DNA from: Botryotinia globosa
Lineage: Eukaryota; Ascomycota; Leotiomycetes; Helotiales; Sclerotiniaceae
Reading direction: 5' to 3'
DNA length: 64,000 nucleotides
Assembly (NCBI GenBank): GCA_014898425.1
Contig: RCSZ01000005.1
Location: forward strand, 1,386,001 to 1,450,000
Shown: positions 47,605 through 59,527 of the stretch, one piece after another
Numbering within the stretch: the first letter of the stretch is position 1
How the letters are laid out: every line of letters begins with the position of its first letter
Program-made: the position numbers and the translations under genes
The notes under the pieces: generated by a model
Seen by the model: only the letters and a program-made list of their open reading frames with translations
Databases searched by the model: none
Told to the model about the DNA's origin: nothing

Positions 47605-50600
47605 TATGTGTTCACCACTTTTCTAATCAATTCACAAATTAATGGAAGTCGTTCTGACATGGAGCGGAGTTTGCTACAAAACGAGCACTCGCAATATATG
47701 AAATTGGCATTAGGTATATTATGATGCCAGTATATAGAAGCACTAAATGTAATAATTAATCTAATTTGACTTTAGAAAGACATCGGAATAGAATGTAATA
47801 CCTTTAGGCTCTCCGAGCACTCATCCTTACTGGTATTTTCAGTTTATTGTGTTCGAGATCCTGAGTATTCGTCGAATGCGAAGCTCGAAAGGATCATATT
47901 GCAGTCGAGATGCCTGCTCTTGTTGTCTCCTTGGAGCTAGCAAAGCTTGCAAAGACAGGAACACTAAGACTGTCGGCAAGCTTTGATATCATCGGCACTG
48001 TACCATCTTATAAAGCAGTGTCGATGTTACAGTCGCTCAAACTAGGACTAGCAGACATTTGTACACATGGGCCTCGAAGGGTTTATAGGTGGGCACATAC
48101 CTCCTAAATGACTTTCTACCTCTTCAATGATGGACTTCCATACCAGCGATGATTCTGCCAACCTTCGAGACACTAGGAAGAATAGCCGCGTGAGTGACGA
48201 GGCAAGAGACTCGCTAAAGGTATAGGCCATCCGATGCATCATTCTGAGATAGATTGTAAGGGGTATAGAGCATTGTAACGTGAGTTCACTTATTACGGTT
48301 CGCTTTGAAAGAGGATTTTCCGTGCTGTTGAAGCAGTCAACAGATTGGTACTCAGACATGACAACATTCATGATATCACTAACCTAAGGTCCTGAATATC
48401 TGATACGGCATAATGAAGAAAATAAATCATAACTCCTCTAACCATAATTCACGAAGCCAACCAATATCGCGAACTCCATAAGCAATCTCGACAACTTTTC
48501 CGCACCAAATAAAGAGAGAAATGAGAACCCTATCATTCAAGATCAAAACCAACAAATCATGCTCCTGTCCAACAAAGAAGGTCTCATATTTTGACCCATG
48601 CATAGCCATTTCATCACTCTGGAACACCGCTTGGTAGCTAATCTCCCCTTCCTCCAACTCTTTACCACAGTATCCTCATCGCTATCATATCCCATCCTAG
48701 CTTTTTGCTCTCGTATTCGATAGCAGTTGGTATCTAATACCAAGCCTGCTGTGAAGGAACGGAACAATAGGTGCAGGAGGTATGCGAGCAATCGGGACAG
48801 CACCAGCCCCATGTGTTGGAATCAATTTCTCGTGCGCATGCGCAGCATACCCACCATCCCTCCAGGCTCGGGCTATTTGTTGCAGTATATGTAGACATTG
48901 TGGATCTGAATCATTAGTACACATTTCAATGATCAAGCGGGTTTTGAGACTCGAATACCTTGAGCTTTCGTTCCTTTCCTGTTGAGAAGTTTCTATTTCC
49001 TTGGTGAAACAGCAAGCAGTGAGTTTAGATGGAATAAGCCGATGAATTGCGAGAATGCTGAGATGGTCTTGATGCGAATTCAATTGTCTTGACGGAGCAG
49101 CACTGTTAAGTACTTCGAAAACCCGACACTCCGCAGACTAAATCAAAGTTGTTCACCTTTCCGACGCCCCCATGACTGATGTTCCAATATCGCACCTGAA
49201 CGATGGGCGCCGTGCCCCTCGAAGTCTCCACCGTTCATGGTGACTAGCAGTGGAGTTTCTCCCTGATCATCATTAGGAGGTGGCGCAGCTGGTACCGATG
49301 GAGAGGTTATTTCGGTCGTAAGTTGCAATGGTAAAATGGAAGTCTGTAAGTTTGTTGTCGAGAAAGATGTTTTCGTGTAACGTCACTCTTTCTAGAATCC
49401 TTTACGAACCGGTCCGTTGGAACAAGGCCCATTTCGCAGGGTCATTTGTCACCGAAGATCTGCTTACAAGCCCCTTGAACGTAGGCGAGAACATTTTGGA
49501 AGCTACGTGGAAGCTCATCAATCGATCCGCCGGTGAATGATGCGCGCTCGCGATGACGCTATGGATGAGAAAGTTGGGAAGACTCAGTTGTAGGGCGCAT
49601 GGAGATATGGATCAGGCAAATGGCTATGTCAGTACTAAAGTCTAGTCATTCCGGGCATATATCCGAAGTGGCTTGCCCTTGAATCCACGGCATCCTGGAA
49701 TTCTTAAGCGCGCTTCAATGATCGGTCACAATACGAGCTTTAGCAAGGTAGCTGTTCGACCAGCCTCACTTGTACAGTCAATTGCATTCTGGTTCCTACA
49801 ATTATGGTCAACGAGAATAGCTTAAAGGAAGTAAAAATCACCACCGTGAATCTTGGGAGAGGTGACGAATCTCTATTTCTTGTAATGTGCATCTTCCCTA
49901 TTCCTACAAGAAAGCACTGAATCCTTCGACCTGTCTCGTGGCCGGACATTCTAGTAAGGCTAGCAAAGAATCGGGAGTTGGATGTTGTGACGCATACGCC
50001 GATTCTTAGCCCCAGCACTCTTAAGTGCAGTACTCAAGCTTATGATGACTCTCTCATTCCTAATTTGAATGGTTGGGGCTATATCTCACCGTAAGAGAAG
50101 GAATTTGAGGAGGAATGAGAGTAGTAACTGGGTGATGTCTGCTGGCAAAGAGTCAAACCTAATTTCACATTCTATCAAAACATTAAAAATATCGTGTTCG
50201 GGGAAATGATCTAAATAACGTATACAGCCTCGTGTCATTCACGTACATGAGAACCGAGTCTCGACTTAGCAATCAGGGTTTTACATCTCTGGCCCGTTAG
50301 TCTGTTGTGTGACATCATGCCAGTCAGTCACTTGGGATTCGACAGAAGATCTATATTCTGACTGCAGAATCAAGCCGTACGAAGTAACATTGCTTTACTT
50401 CTGCCGCATCATCCTCAAGGAGCCGTTCTTTGAGCCGCAAATGCTTCGATAGATGAGTAACATGAGATATGCAACTAGTGCTGGCTAAAACTAATATAAG
50501 CATGATAACTGCAGCTAGCATTTAGGGTTACCTGCTCTCGAGTAATCTTAGCTCATGTCACACCAGTCAGATCAGCATTTGACTCCAGACTGAAGACAAA

Positions 50601-51557
50601 GCCGGCAGCCAGAAAAGTAAATACATACAACATTGGTGCTAGAACTAAAGGATAGTCATCCATACAAAGAATCATAATATTCATCATACCTTCTTTTGAT
50701 TCTGAGTGAAAGTTCGTAACAGTATCTCTCAAATTGACTGTTTTTTCAGCTTAATATCTTCTAGTTCTTTCATTTTCACATCTCAATACAAAAAGAGCCT
50801 CATGTGCAAGGGATGAAGTTCTTTTAACCGATCAACGTCCCAAAAAGCTCACATGCGTGAGGAGACCGCACGAATGGTCATCTTTACAAGCAGTCTAGTC
50901 CCGAAAAAGATACAATGATCCTAAGTACACCTATTGTAGATCCGAAACTTGATTTATGCCTTCTCAACTGGAAATGCTGAGATCAGATTTTATCTGTCGG
51001 CTACTTAAGTTTTCTTCTCATCCCTAGCTCTCTTCCCATAATATTGTTCCCTTTAGAGAACCATGTCAACATTACAATTCTTTCAAGAGATATCTTGTCT
51101 GGTCTCACATCTTGTTTCCATTTGGCTTCCCTTCTAATCTGTCAAGAGCGTCTTCGATAAGTCCAATATGTCCTCTCAAGGTACCCTCCAACTCATCCTG
51201 CAGAAGATGTGTTAACAAAGTGAAGTTCACTCGATTCGAAGCGCAAAAATTTGGGACAAGAAACATGGTTGGGTGGAAGAGGAAGCATAAGAATCTCAAA
51301 CTGGCCAGTATCTTCATGGGTCTACCCAACGTCTGATGATTTGTCAGAGGCTAATAATTTCTTAATTGTAAACCCCGCTCGAAAACGGCTATCAAGTCGA
51401 GTTTAACAGTATGACCGTTGATGTACGAGGCCGGAATAAGGTGCAAGTATAGACAGTCAAGGAATCTACAACCGCATGGTTACAGTGAAACCCATGAATC
51501 TTATTTGTAAATGGATGCTAGACTGATAGTAAATTTGATAAACGGAGATTGTGCCAA
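47605..51557. other. Gene-poor region with probable coding debris
   Basis: Almost 4 kb without an intact gene. Protein-like but broken minus-strand pieces lie at about 48050-48371, 48427-49083 and 49143-49560. The rest (49.6-51.5 kb) is AT-rich with only short frames. This looks like old, degraded sequence rather than promoter DNA. Confidence 0.5.
48427..48812 (-). pseudogene. Possible decayed gene fragment
   Basis: Two minus-strand frames look like one protein broken by a single-base shift near 48660. The first has TNCYRIREQKARMGYDSDED and stays open past the shift. The second continues LEEGEISYQAVFQSDEMAMH and ends at 48427. Joining needs one base, not an intron, since no donor/acceptor pair fits. 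More protein-like sequence upstream (CLHILQQIARAWRDGGYAAH, about 48850-48920) is in yet another frame. I do not recognise the family. Confidence 0.35.
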
Positions 51558-51827
51558 CTACAGACAATCCCCTGTACCGGGTGATGGGTATCCTCCAGTG
51601 TGATACTGTGATGCTGTGATACTGGCCTCTGAGCAACCAGCCTTCCCTGGATGCAATGATAACATTGCCAACCCAAAAGAAATAAATCTCCCACGCACCA
51701 TTCTTGCTTCGTGGTCCTCCGAGAGCTCCACCATATGCGATCTTAAGTTGTAGGTGCTTCCCACAACACCTGCCAAAGTAGTGAGATTTAGAGCAAAGAG
51801 AGCTGCGGGGTTTCGTAAAAAAGACAT
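51558..51827 (-). CDS. Small hypothetical membrane-associated protein
   Basis: From ATG at 51827 the frame gives 89 residues in one exon. The first 45 look real: MSFLRNPAALFALNLTTLAG gives a hydrophobic helix, followed by TYNLRSHMVELSEDHEARM. The later half is less convincing. A GTGCGT donor right after ARM (near 51699) and a GCATCCAG acceptor near 51648 would give a different C-terminus. The short helix with a basic start suggests an organelle membrane. No family recognised. Confidence 0.5.
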   Translation of the reverse strand: MSFLRNPAALFALNLTTLAGVVGSTYNLRSHMVELSEDHEARMVRGRFISFGLAMLSLHPGKAGCSEASITASQYHTGGYPSPGTGDCL

Positions 51828-52511
51828 GATTAGTTCGAGTTATTGAATACAGTTGAAAGTCCGATGAAATAAATCAAAGTTAATAAGTTAGAATAAGTAG
51901 GTAGGGAGATATAAATACAAAATGTACAATAAAGGAGATAGATATATCATATATGTGAGTGAGCTACTATGTCGGTACCGTCGTACCTACTACCTAGTAC
52001 TCTACTCCACTACAGAGTCATGACATCAGCACGGAAAATAGTTCTAAGACGCGGTAACATCGCGCAGTCACGTCTCCCATCACAAAGAAAACGAAAAATA
52101 CACTTTAACGCGTCTACACCTTCCATCAATCTCTTCGGTCAACGGTCGAGCTGGATGCTGGATTGCTTTACCAAAAAGTTCTTTTATCCACAGGTAAGAC
52201 TCAATGTCATTTCACTATCCGAGTGGCAGATGTATGAGAGAGAGTATCATTATCATCCTTTCAATACAGATAGAATTTCCTCGGAAATTCGTAACTTCTT
52301 AACAAATACCCTTCATTCTGTTCTGAGGTTCAACTCCGGTTCGGAAATCACAAGGAAAAAGAGCACTGTGTAGTCGCTTTATGATATCGAGTCTAATTCT
52401 CGGGCTCAGAGGATTTTTTCATTACTTCTATTGTCGCACTTACAAAACATGGTCACGGAATAGCGAACCTACTACGCCACAACCGTATTTCTCGAGCGAA
52501 AGTCCAAAGTC
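51828..52511. other. Divergent 5' region, small protein and polymerase eta genes
   Basis: No convincing gene. An open plus-strand frame of 134 codons (51969-52373) lies within the likely shared promoter and has no recognisable features. CTACCTAGTA-like motifs lie near 51985. Confidence 0.5.
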
Positions 52512-54599
52512 ATGTCTTCTCCGCAACCTTTTATGCAATCGTCCCCTCTGCAAGCCTCACCGTCGCGTCGTAAAAAGAGTCAATTCACGTATAGGCACCT
52601 CGCACAGTTGGCTCTTTCTGCTACGTCAAGCCCCCTGAGGGTGATCGCGCATCTCGACCTTGACGCATTTTATGCGCAGGTTGAGATGGTAAGATTAGGA
52701 ACTGAGGAGGACAAACCATTAGCTGTACAACAATGGTGAGGATTCTTTACTCAATGGATGGTCGACCATCATGCTTTTCGAGGGTCTGCTGAAGCTAATA
52801 CGTGGGTTGAACATAGGCAAGGTCTCATAGCTATCAATTATCCAGCCAGGGCATTTGGTCTCAACCGACATATAACTATTACAGAAGCAAAGAAGCTTTG
52901 TCCAGATCTCATATGTCAACATGTTGCGACTTGGCGCGAAGGCGATGAAAAATGGGCATATCACGACGATGCCTTTAAGAATATTGCTACACACAAAGTC
53001 TCTCTCGATCCTTACAGACTCGAATCAAAACGGATATTGGCTTGTATAAAAGATTGTCTACCCAAAGAGTTGCAGAGAGTAGAGAAAGCTAGTGTAGATG
53101 AGGTTTTCATGGATCTATCTGCCCAAGTCCATGCGACGCTTTTGGAGAGATATCCTGAGTTGAGAGGTCCTGCTCCTTACGATGATTTGACGGAACAACT
53201 GCCGCTACCCCCCACGACTTTTCTCGACTGGAAAGCGGATGCACTCGTGGATCTAGATAACGATGAAGCGGAAACTGATGACCCAGATTGGGATGATATA
53301 GCAATGCTGATTGGTTCTGAAATCGTACGCACAGTTCGGGCCGCAATACGTGAGAAACTCAAATATACTTGTTCGGCCGGCATTGCCCAAAACAAAATGC
53401 TTTCCAAATTGGGTTCCGCGCATAAGAAGCCAAATCAACAAACTGTTATCCGAAATCGGGCAATCCAGCAATTTTTATCAGGCTTCAAGTTTACTAAGAT
53501 TAGAAATTTGGGAGGCAAGACAGGTGAGGAAGTGGTCAAGCTATTTAATACAGATATGGTCAATGATCTGTTACTTGTTCCCATGGAGCAATTAAAACAA
53601 AAACTAGGAGATGAAACCGGGACGTGGATCTACAATGTCATTCGCGGAATTGATGTCAGTGATGTCAATTCACGAACTCAGATAAAGTCAATGTTATCTG
53701 CAAAATCGTTTCGACCTAGTATCAACACTCCTGAGCAAGCTAACAGGTGGCTCCGCATTTTTGCGGCGGATATACAATCCCGATTAGTGGAGGAGGGGGT
53801 TCTAGAGAACAAGAGAAGGCCCAAGACGATCAATTTGCACCACAAACATGGAGCCCAAAGCAAATCTCGACAAGCGCCCATTCCGCAAGGAAAGCAGATG
53901 GACGAGATACTCCTTTTTGAACTTGCCAAGACACTTCTAAATCAAATCATGCTTGATGGGAGGGTATGGCCTTGTTCGAATTTGAGTTTAAGTGTCGGCG
54001 GTTTTGAGGATGGAGTGCCCACTGGTAATATGGGTATCGGGGCGTTTTTGGTCAAAGGTGATGAAGCCAGGACTCTAAAGAATCCAGCTCCGCGAGAGCC
54101 GAACGTATCTGCAGAGAGACCTGAAAAGAGACGTCGTATACTTGGTGCAGGAATCCAGAAATTCTTCGTCAAGACAGATAGCGTCGAAGAGCACGATGAT
54201 GATTTCGGCGGTGAGCAGAATTTAGCCGGGCCAGGTATCGCATATGAGGAAAAGGGGCATTCGCTTCCTATTGTGGAATTTAAGGCTGCACGTTTACCGC
54301 AAGAGAATGAGGCGGCCAGAAGGCCAGAAACATCAGCCAATCCCTCCATCCCAAAACAATCACAAATTACAGAATTTCTATGCACCCGTTGCAATCAGGC
54401 GCTGGATTGTGCGGAGGCATTACAGAGTCACCAAGATTGGCATTTCGCTAAAGATCTTCATGATGAGGATCGTTTACGGCGTACATCGCCAGCTCCTACT
54501 CCTTCCTCCGCCAACAAAAGGGGTGCGGCATCGAAGAAACGAGGTAATGGACGTGGTAGCCGACCGGAAAAGGGTCAAAGCAAGTTGACATTTGGATAA
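52512..54599 (+). CDS. rad30: DNA polymerase eta (Y-family translesion polymerase, Rad30)
   Basis: Two exons: 52512-52735 and 52817-54599, giving 668 residues. The intron (donor GTGAGG, acceptor ACATAG) joins AVQQW-QGLIAINYPAR. The first catalytic Asp motif is HLDLDAFYAQVE (about 46-57) and the second is ASVDEVFMDLS (about 165-175). These bind the two metal ions of Y-family polymerases. The little-finger region follows, with TINLHHKHG. Near the C-terminus is a UBZ ubiquitin-binding zinc finger: CTRCNQALDC with the two His in HQDWH (about 596-625). The extreme C-terminus QSKLTFG resembles a PCNA-interacting motif. The enzyme bypasses UV photoproducts. A potential donor GTAAGA inside exon 1 is not used, since the open frame matches the family. 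Length is typical. Confidence 0.96.
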
Positions 54600-55656
54600 T
54601 GAAAAACAGATGAAACAACTCTCACCGACCGCGTTTTCACCCTATCCTGAAGTGCCACACGATACCTTTAAATTTTAGGTGAATGCGCCGAGATTTTACC
54701 ACTCATGCTGATGGGAAGAGCCCTGTGGTTCCAGAAGACGGCCAATTCATGCTCTGAATATGCTCCGATATACTGTGCAACTGGAACAATATCCTCACCG
54801 GGATCGCACATTCTAGATGCAACGTGATGTCCGGATGTACAAACACATTTTTTGCGGCATGAGTTCCATTGGATACCGCATTCGTAGAATATGATCTTTT
54901 CGAAGCTACGAGTAATGCAATAACGACCATTACCGCGATAGTGTTCCTTCTAGAGGTTCAGCTAGAGCCGGCCGCCCGGCCATATTATGGCCTTGCAAAC
55001 GATAAGCAGGTTTGCCATAGATCCAGGCTGTCAGATTTAACAAGCTACACTCGTACTTGGATCTTCAGGACGGTCATGCGCAATATTGAAGGCATCAAGA
55101 ACAATAGATAATGTCTCACCCACACAAAGCACCATTGTTTGGATGTGATGAAAGACATGCCGTTAGCCCTACCAAATTTGAGTCGTTCGTCTCTCGTCAG
55201 ATATCCTGATCGGCAGGGTACATCATCACCTACTGTACATATACAGTAAGACGCAAAGAGATCCAGAGCCTCGTGGGTGTGAGAAGAAGTAAAAGAGTAG
55301 AAATTATCGGATTATCGGTAGGCCTATAGTGTCTCTAGACAATCTACGAACGCCAGTCGCATGGATTTGTTGTCAATGTGCCTTAAACTAATCCATGTCT
55401 AAAAGTATCATGATGGCTTCTCGAAAGACAAATGAAAATTAACATTGAACGATTGTGAACCTGTGAAATTGAAGTTTATATGGGTTAGGCAGCATTTTGC
55501 TTGCGTTAGGCTGGGATGCATCAATACCCAACCCGATTGAATTCGCGCCACAAAAGAATCACAGACCACCCAAACTACCAATATCACGATTCACAAACCT
55601 TGCCAGCAAAACTGCAGGAATCGCTGGCTGCCCTTTGCTTTTTTGGATCTCATTCA

Positions 55657-55713
55657 CTATCACCATCACCATCACCGTCACCGTCACCATCACCATCACC
55701 ATCGCGATCACCA
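55657..55713. repeat. (CACCAT)n/(CACCGT)n microsatellite
   Basis: Nine to ten hexamers of TCACCA/TCACCG, ending in GCGATCACC. Confidence 0.92.
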
Positions 55714-56618
55714 GTTCCTGTTCCAATTCCTGTTCGTTCTTCACAGAATAGTCAAGCCTTGATTGTTTCTGTTGTGCAATTTGAGCTTCGGAATTGGGGG
55801 GTCAAATCTCAGATCTTCCATTGGTTCCTTGGTCTAGTGGATTGAGTTATTAATGTGATATGACAGGTAGAATCCTGTGCACAACATGTGTGGGTAGTAA
55901 GTATAGCACAGGGCATCGCATCGCACAGCATATTTCATGTAAGGTCAAGGTAGGTAAGGAGGTTTCGATACAGATTTGACCAAACAATTTGATTGCAATA
56001 AATGAAGAATTGGTCAAAGGGAATCTCGGCGTCGCCCATTACAGGATGGATATTCTCCTCTGATGTATTCACGCGTCATCTTCGATCACTTTACACCCTC
56101 ATTGTGCCATCCATCTATTTCCCTACTTTTCCGCTGTAGTAGCAAGGAAAGGAGTTCCACTTTCTGGCAAAGTCGGCGAGTCTATATTCCCCAGAACCCT
56201 GAATTTACGTTGGGTCGTGGGTCGTAGGACCGAATCATTATGGAACGGTACTGTGAATCTGATAGACTGGATTTTGATCCCTGGCTGGATCCAGAGGTTC
56301 AGGCTTGAGACGATTGGAGATTATGATCGGTTGATGAATTGATGAGCTGACGAGCTGACGATAGGGCGAGATATCGATTTGTTTGGTGCAGGTTTCTAAT
56401 AAGTATACCCAAAGATACCCTTAGCAAAAAGAAGGTTTTGGTTAGAGTTTTTGGTTAATGATTCATGTCGACATTTTCCACTCTACTCCTGACATGAAGA
56501 TATACTTTGTAAAACTTTGAACAAACCATACGAACATTTAATTTTTAATTGGTTTACTTTACTATTGAGCGAGCACCTTGAGACTTCTTCCTAAGCCTAG
56601 CTATAACGAGGCATATTT

Positions 56619-56680
56619 ATCTCTCTCTCTCTGTATCTCTAACTCTAACTCTAACTCTATCTCTATCTCCATCTCCGTGC
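56619..56680. repeat. (CT)n and (TAACTC)n compound repeat
   Basis: A CT dinucleotide run followed by CTCTAA and CTCTAT hexamers. The hexamers are not the fungal telomere repeat. Confidence 0.88.
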
Positions 56681-57075
56681 ATACCTACTACCTAGGTACT
56701 TATACCTATCTAGCTGTATCCTTCCCTTAAGTTGCCACCACCGTTGTTGCTGCTGCCCCCGCCCTCTTTGAAACCCCATCGGTGCCATCACTATCTTCCG
56801 CCTTACCATATCCAACCTTACGCCACACTTGTCGACCCATTCCAGATTCCAGTCATCCTTCCTTTATATACTCCCGTTACCCGTACGAAAGTACCTCGGA
56901 GGATTAAGAAAACAAGGCTGGCTCGCTCGCTCTGCCCACATATCCCGTCCACAGTACAGTACAGACTGTACAGTACAGTACTTGACTACAAGACCAAGAA
57001 TTTGGCATCGTGACTGCATTCCATAGCAATCAGTATTAATTACCTTGGATAATCTAAGAAGAAAAGGGAGAGAAC

Positions 57076-57259
57076 CTTCCTGCTCTTCCTGCTCTTCCTC
57101 CTCTACCTCCTCTACCTCCTCTACCTCCTCTACCTCCTCTACCTCCTCTACCTCCTCTACCTCCTCTACCTCCTCTACCTCCTCTACCTCCTCTACCTCC
57201 TCTACCTCCTCTACCTCCTCTACCTCCTCTACCTCCTCTACCTCCTCTACCTCCTCTAC
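57076..57259. repeat. 9-bp minisatellite (CTCCTCTAC)n
   Basis: About 18 near-perfect copies of a 9-bp unit, led by two TGCTCTTCC copies. Being a multiple of three, it keeps long frames open on both strands (Ser/Thr one way; Val-Glu-Glu or Arg-Gly-Gly the other). The frames lack exon signals, so I read it as non-coding. Confidence 0.95.
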
Positions 57260-57433
57260 TTTTCTCTTCCTCCTCAACAATCAAATCAACTCAAATTCAT
57301 TTTATAAAAAATCGATTGAAAAAGATCCTTCCTCTCCAAACAGAATAATAAGCATAATCCCGTCACAATACAGCTGGTGGTGGTTGTCCAATTATTCAAT
57401 AGTTATTCCTTTGACTGGTTGGGCTGTGGACGA

Positions 57434-57441
57434 TATATAAA
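57434..57441 (+). promoter_or_regulatory. Candidate TATA box of the RfeG-like gene
   Basis: TATATAAAAG lies about 150 bp before a C/T-rich tract (57584-57637). Such a pyrimidine tract often marks transcription starts in fungi. The start codon is about 790 bp downstream, so this implies a long leader. Confidence 0.4.
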
Positions 57442-58228
57442 AGCGGCCAGTTTAAAACCATTATAACTGCACCATTCCTAAACGGATATTCAGCTACAGT
57501 TACAGTCGACAGGGGGGGATTAAAAAAGACACACATTCGACACACCACCCTTCGCAAACCCAGCCTTCTCTCGCTTTTGCCACTTTCTCCCACTCTTCCT
57601 CTCTTCCACTCTTCCTCTCTTCCTCTCTCACCGTCTTATCTAAAATTCAATTCTTCTCTCGAGTGAGTCTTCAAGACAAGAGTCAAAATTACTCCCATCG
57701 AAAGAGCAAAAAAACCACACAAGGGAAACAAGGGGAACAAGTAAATCGCCAGCTCAGAGAAAATATCCCAGTCATTATTCGTCCAAAAGATTAAATTGTT
57801 TAGTTGCCTCTTCCTGGAGTACGACTTTCATATTACACGACATCATTATACCAGCTTCCGCGTCTTCTGCGTTACTACCCTCTGGGATTGGATAGGACCT
57901 TTTCAAATCTTACACTCTCTTCTCATACGCTTCCCAAACTTCAAAGTTACTCAGGACCAACCGATCCTTTCTCTTACTTCCACAGGATTACTTCTTCTCG
58001 AGGCTCCCGCTCATACCCACCCCCTCCCCGGATATTGAGAAAGTTTTCCACTTCTCTAAACAGGATTTTCTTCTAGGCCGTTTTCTGACTATCCAATTTG
58101 TCACCGGTTATTTTGTGTGTGCTACCACATTTATCCCCTAGGCTGACTTGTGTGTGATTTGCATTCCAAAATCCTCACTTCTGGTCCTTCTCTTTCTCTT
58201 CCCACCAACTTTTTCCTGGATCAGCATC

Positions 58229-59527
58229 ATGTCGCGACGTGACGATAGAGATAGCAGAGCTTCGCGCTCGCAACCACAGCCACCACACTCATCTGTTGGC
58301 AGGACAGGCCAGTTTGTTATTGACGCTGAAGGTATCGACAGAGAAGTTATCACGGCCGACATCTGCCGGTATCTTGGTAACGACGCTCTCGTCAAACCGG
58401 GTGACGTGGAAGTAAGTAGTCGCCTCCAAATTTTCAGATTTGAATCTGCGATGGAAAACTAATGCCTTCACCTACAGGACCCGAGGACGAAACAACTTAA
58501 GCCTGTCTACGTGATCACAGCTTACAGGAATCTTACAAATGTAATGTCGCGTTATATCGATTGAGAGATGTCGCTGATGAATTCTGGGCTTAGGCAATGA
58601 TATTTGATTTAAAGCAGGCGTCTGCAGACTGGCGAGCTGAGAGACTTGCTAGATCGAATGCACAATACCCTACAAATGGTATCTCTTTAAGGGATTCGAA
58701 CGAGATAGTTCGAAAATCTAACACCCCTATAGTAGTGGACTACAGAAGTTCAAATGCACTCGATCAATCTATTGCTCGAATGGATAGAATCGATGCAACA
58801 CAGCCTCGTCCTGCTGCACAACAAGGGATGTATAATTCACCATCGGCTGCTGTGCCCAGTTCCCAATCATATCAACCAAGTGGCCAGGGTTACTCGGCGG
58901 GTTACAGTCAGCCCACAAGTTACCAGAATGATGGCTATACCCAGCCATCATCACAACCGTATGCTCCTTCTACCCAAGGATACCCTCATGACTCCAGGAC
59001 TTATATCCACGGATCCAATTATTCTGTTGCTGAACCACCCGCTGGCCGCGGCGGATCTGTTCCTCAGTCAACTCCTAGGACTCAATATCCACCTAGTACA
59101 TCCTACCAAGCACCTGCAACGCAGTACTACTCCCAGTCTGGACCACCTGCATCAACTCCAGCATATGCCGCCCATGCACCAACAGATCCCTACTATAGTA
59201 GTCGTGGTGCGTACGCCCAAGTGCATCCATTTTCTTAATTGTTCTTATTCTCGCAAACGAACGTAATCTAACAATTTAGCTGCTCCATCAGGCAATTATG
59301 AATCCACCCCGGAGATATACGATAGCAGAGCGTACCCGGAAAGTTCAGATTACCAGATGCAAGACGCCGGATATACTGAACCAGGCTCGTCATACCAGGA
59401 ACCTGTATCATACTCTCAGCCAATGCCATCTGGACGAAGTGGCACCGCCACTTCTTCATCTCAAAGACCGCGTGACCGGGACAGTAGGGATGACCGTGAC
59501 AGACATCACCAGCGCCGCAGGAATTGA
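58229..59527 (+). CDS. rfeG: RfeG-like transcription factor homologue
   Basis: Four exons: 58229-58411, 58478-58540, 58594-59206 and 59280-59527, giving 368 residues. Donors are GTAAGT, GTAATG, GTGCGT; acceptors ACAG, TTAG, TTAG. The 63-bp exon 2 fits exactly between conserved parts. The N-terminus MSRRDDRDSRASRSQ leads into a conserved block (about 25-120: VGRTGQFVIDAEGIDREVIT, DICRYLGNDALV, VYVITAYRNLT, AMIFDLKQASADW). From recall this matches the Aspergillus proteins annotated as RfeG. The remainder is Tyr/Gln/Pro/Ser-rich and disordered. The C-terminus is Arg/Asp/His-rich (RDRDSRDDRDRHHQRRR). DNA binding is claimed for the family name, but I see no classical DNA-binding fold; RNA-related roles are equally possible. 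Confidence 0.9.

Larger units (their letters stand above)
54600..58228. other. Long microsatellite-rich region upstream of RfeG
   Basis: About 3.6 kb with no gene seen. It contains (CACCAT)n, (CT)n/(TAACTC)n and (CTCCTCTAC)n repeats, a TACCTAGGTA palindrome (56689-56698), a possible TATA box (57434) and a C/T-rich tract (57584-57637). The final part is probably the RfeG promoter and leader. Confidence 0.6.

Noticed and set aside
51112..51336. Frames of 74 codons on both strands over the same interval
   Set aside because: Exact overlap on opposite strands, no domain and no conserved-looking motif in either; nothing favours one as a gene.
52719..52994. A 91-codon minus-strand frame
   Set aside because: Antisense to polymerase eta exon 2 and its intron.
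56636..56680. Telomere-like repeat
   Set aside because: The hexamers are CTCTAA/CTCTAT, not the TTAGGG/CCCTAA telomere unit, and both flanks are internal DNA.
57076..57259. Possible CRISPR array
   Set aside because: Direct tandem repeat without unique spacers, in a eukaryotic genome.
56864..57440. Long frames of Ser-Thr, Val-Glu-Glu or Arg-Gly-Gly repeats
   Set aside because: Produced by the 9-bp minisatellite, open on both strands for arithmetic reasons; no unique protein sequence of note.
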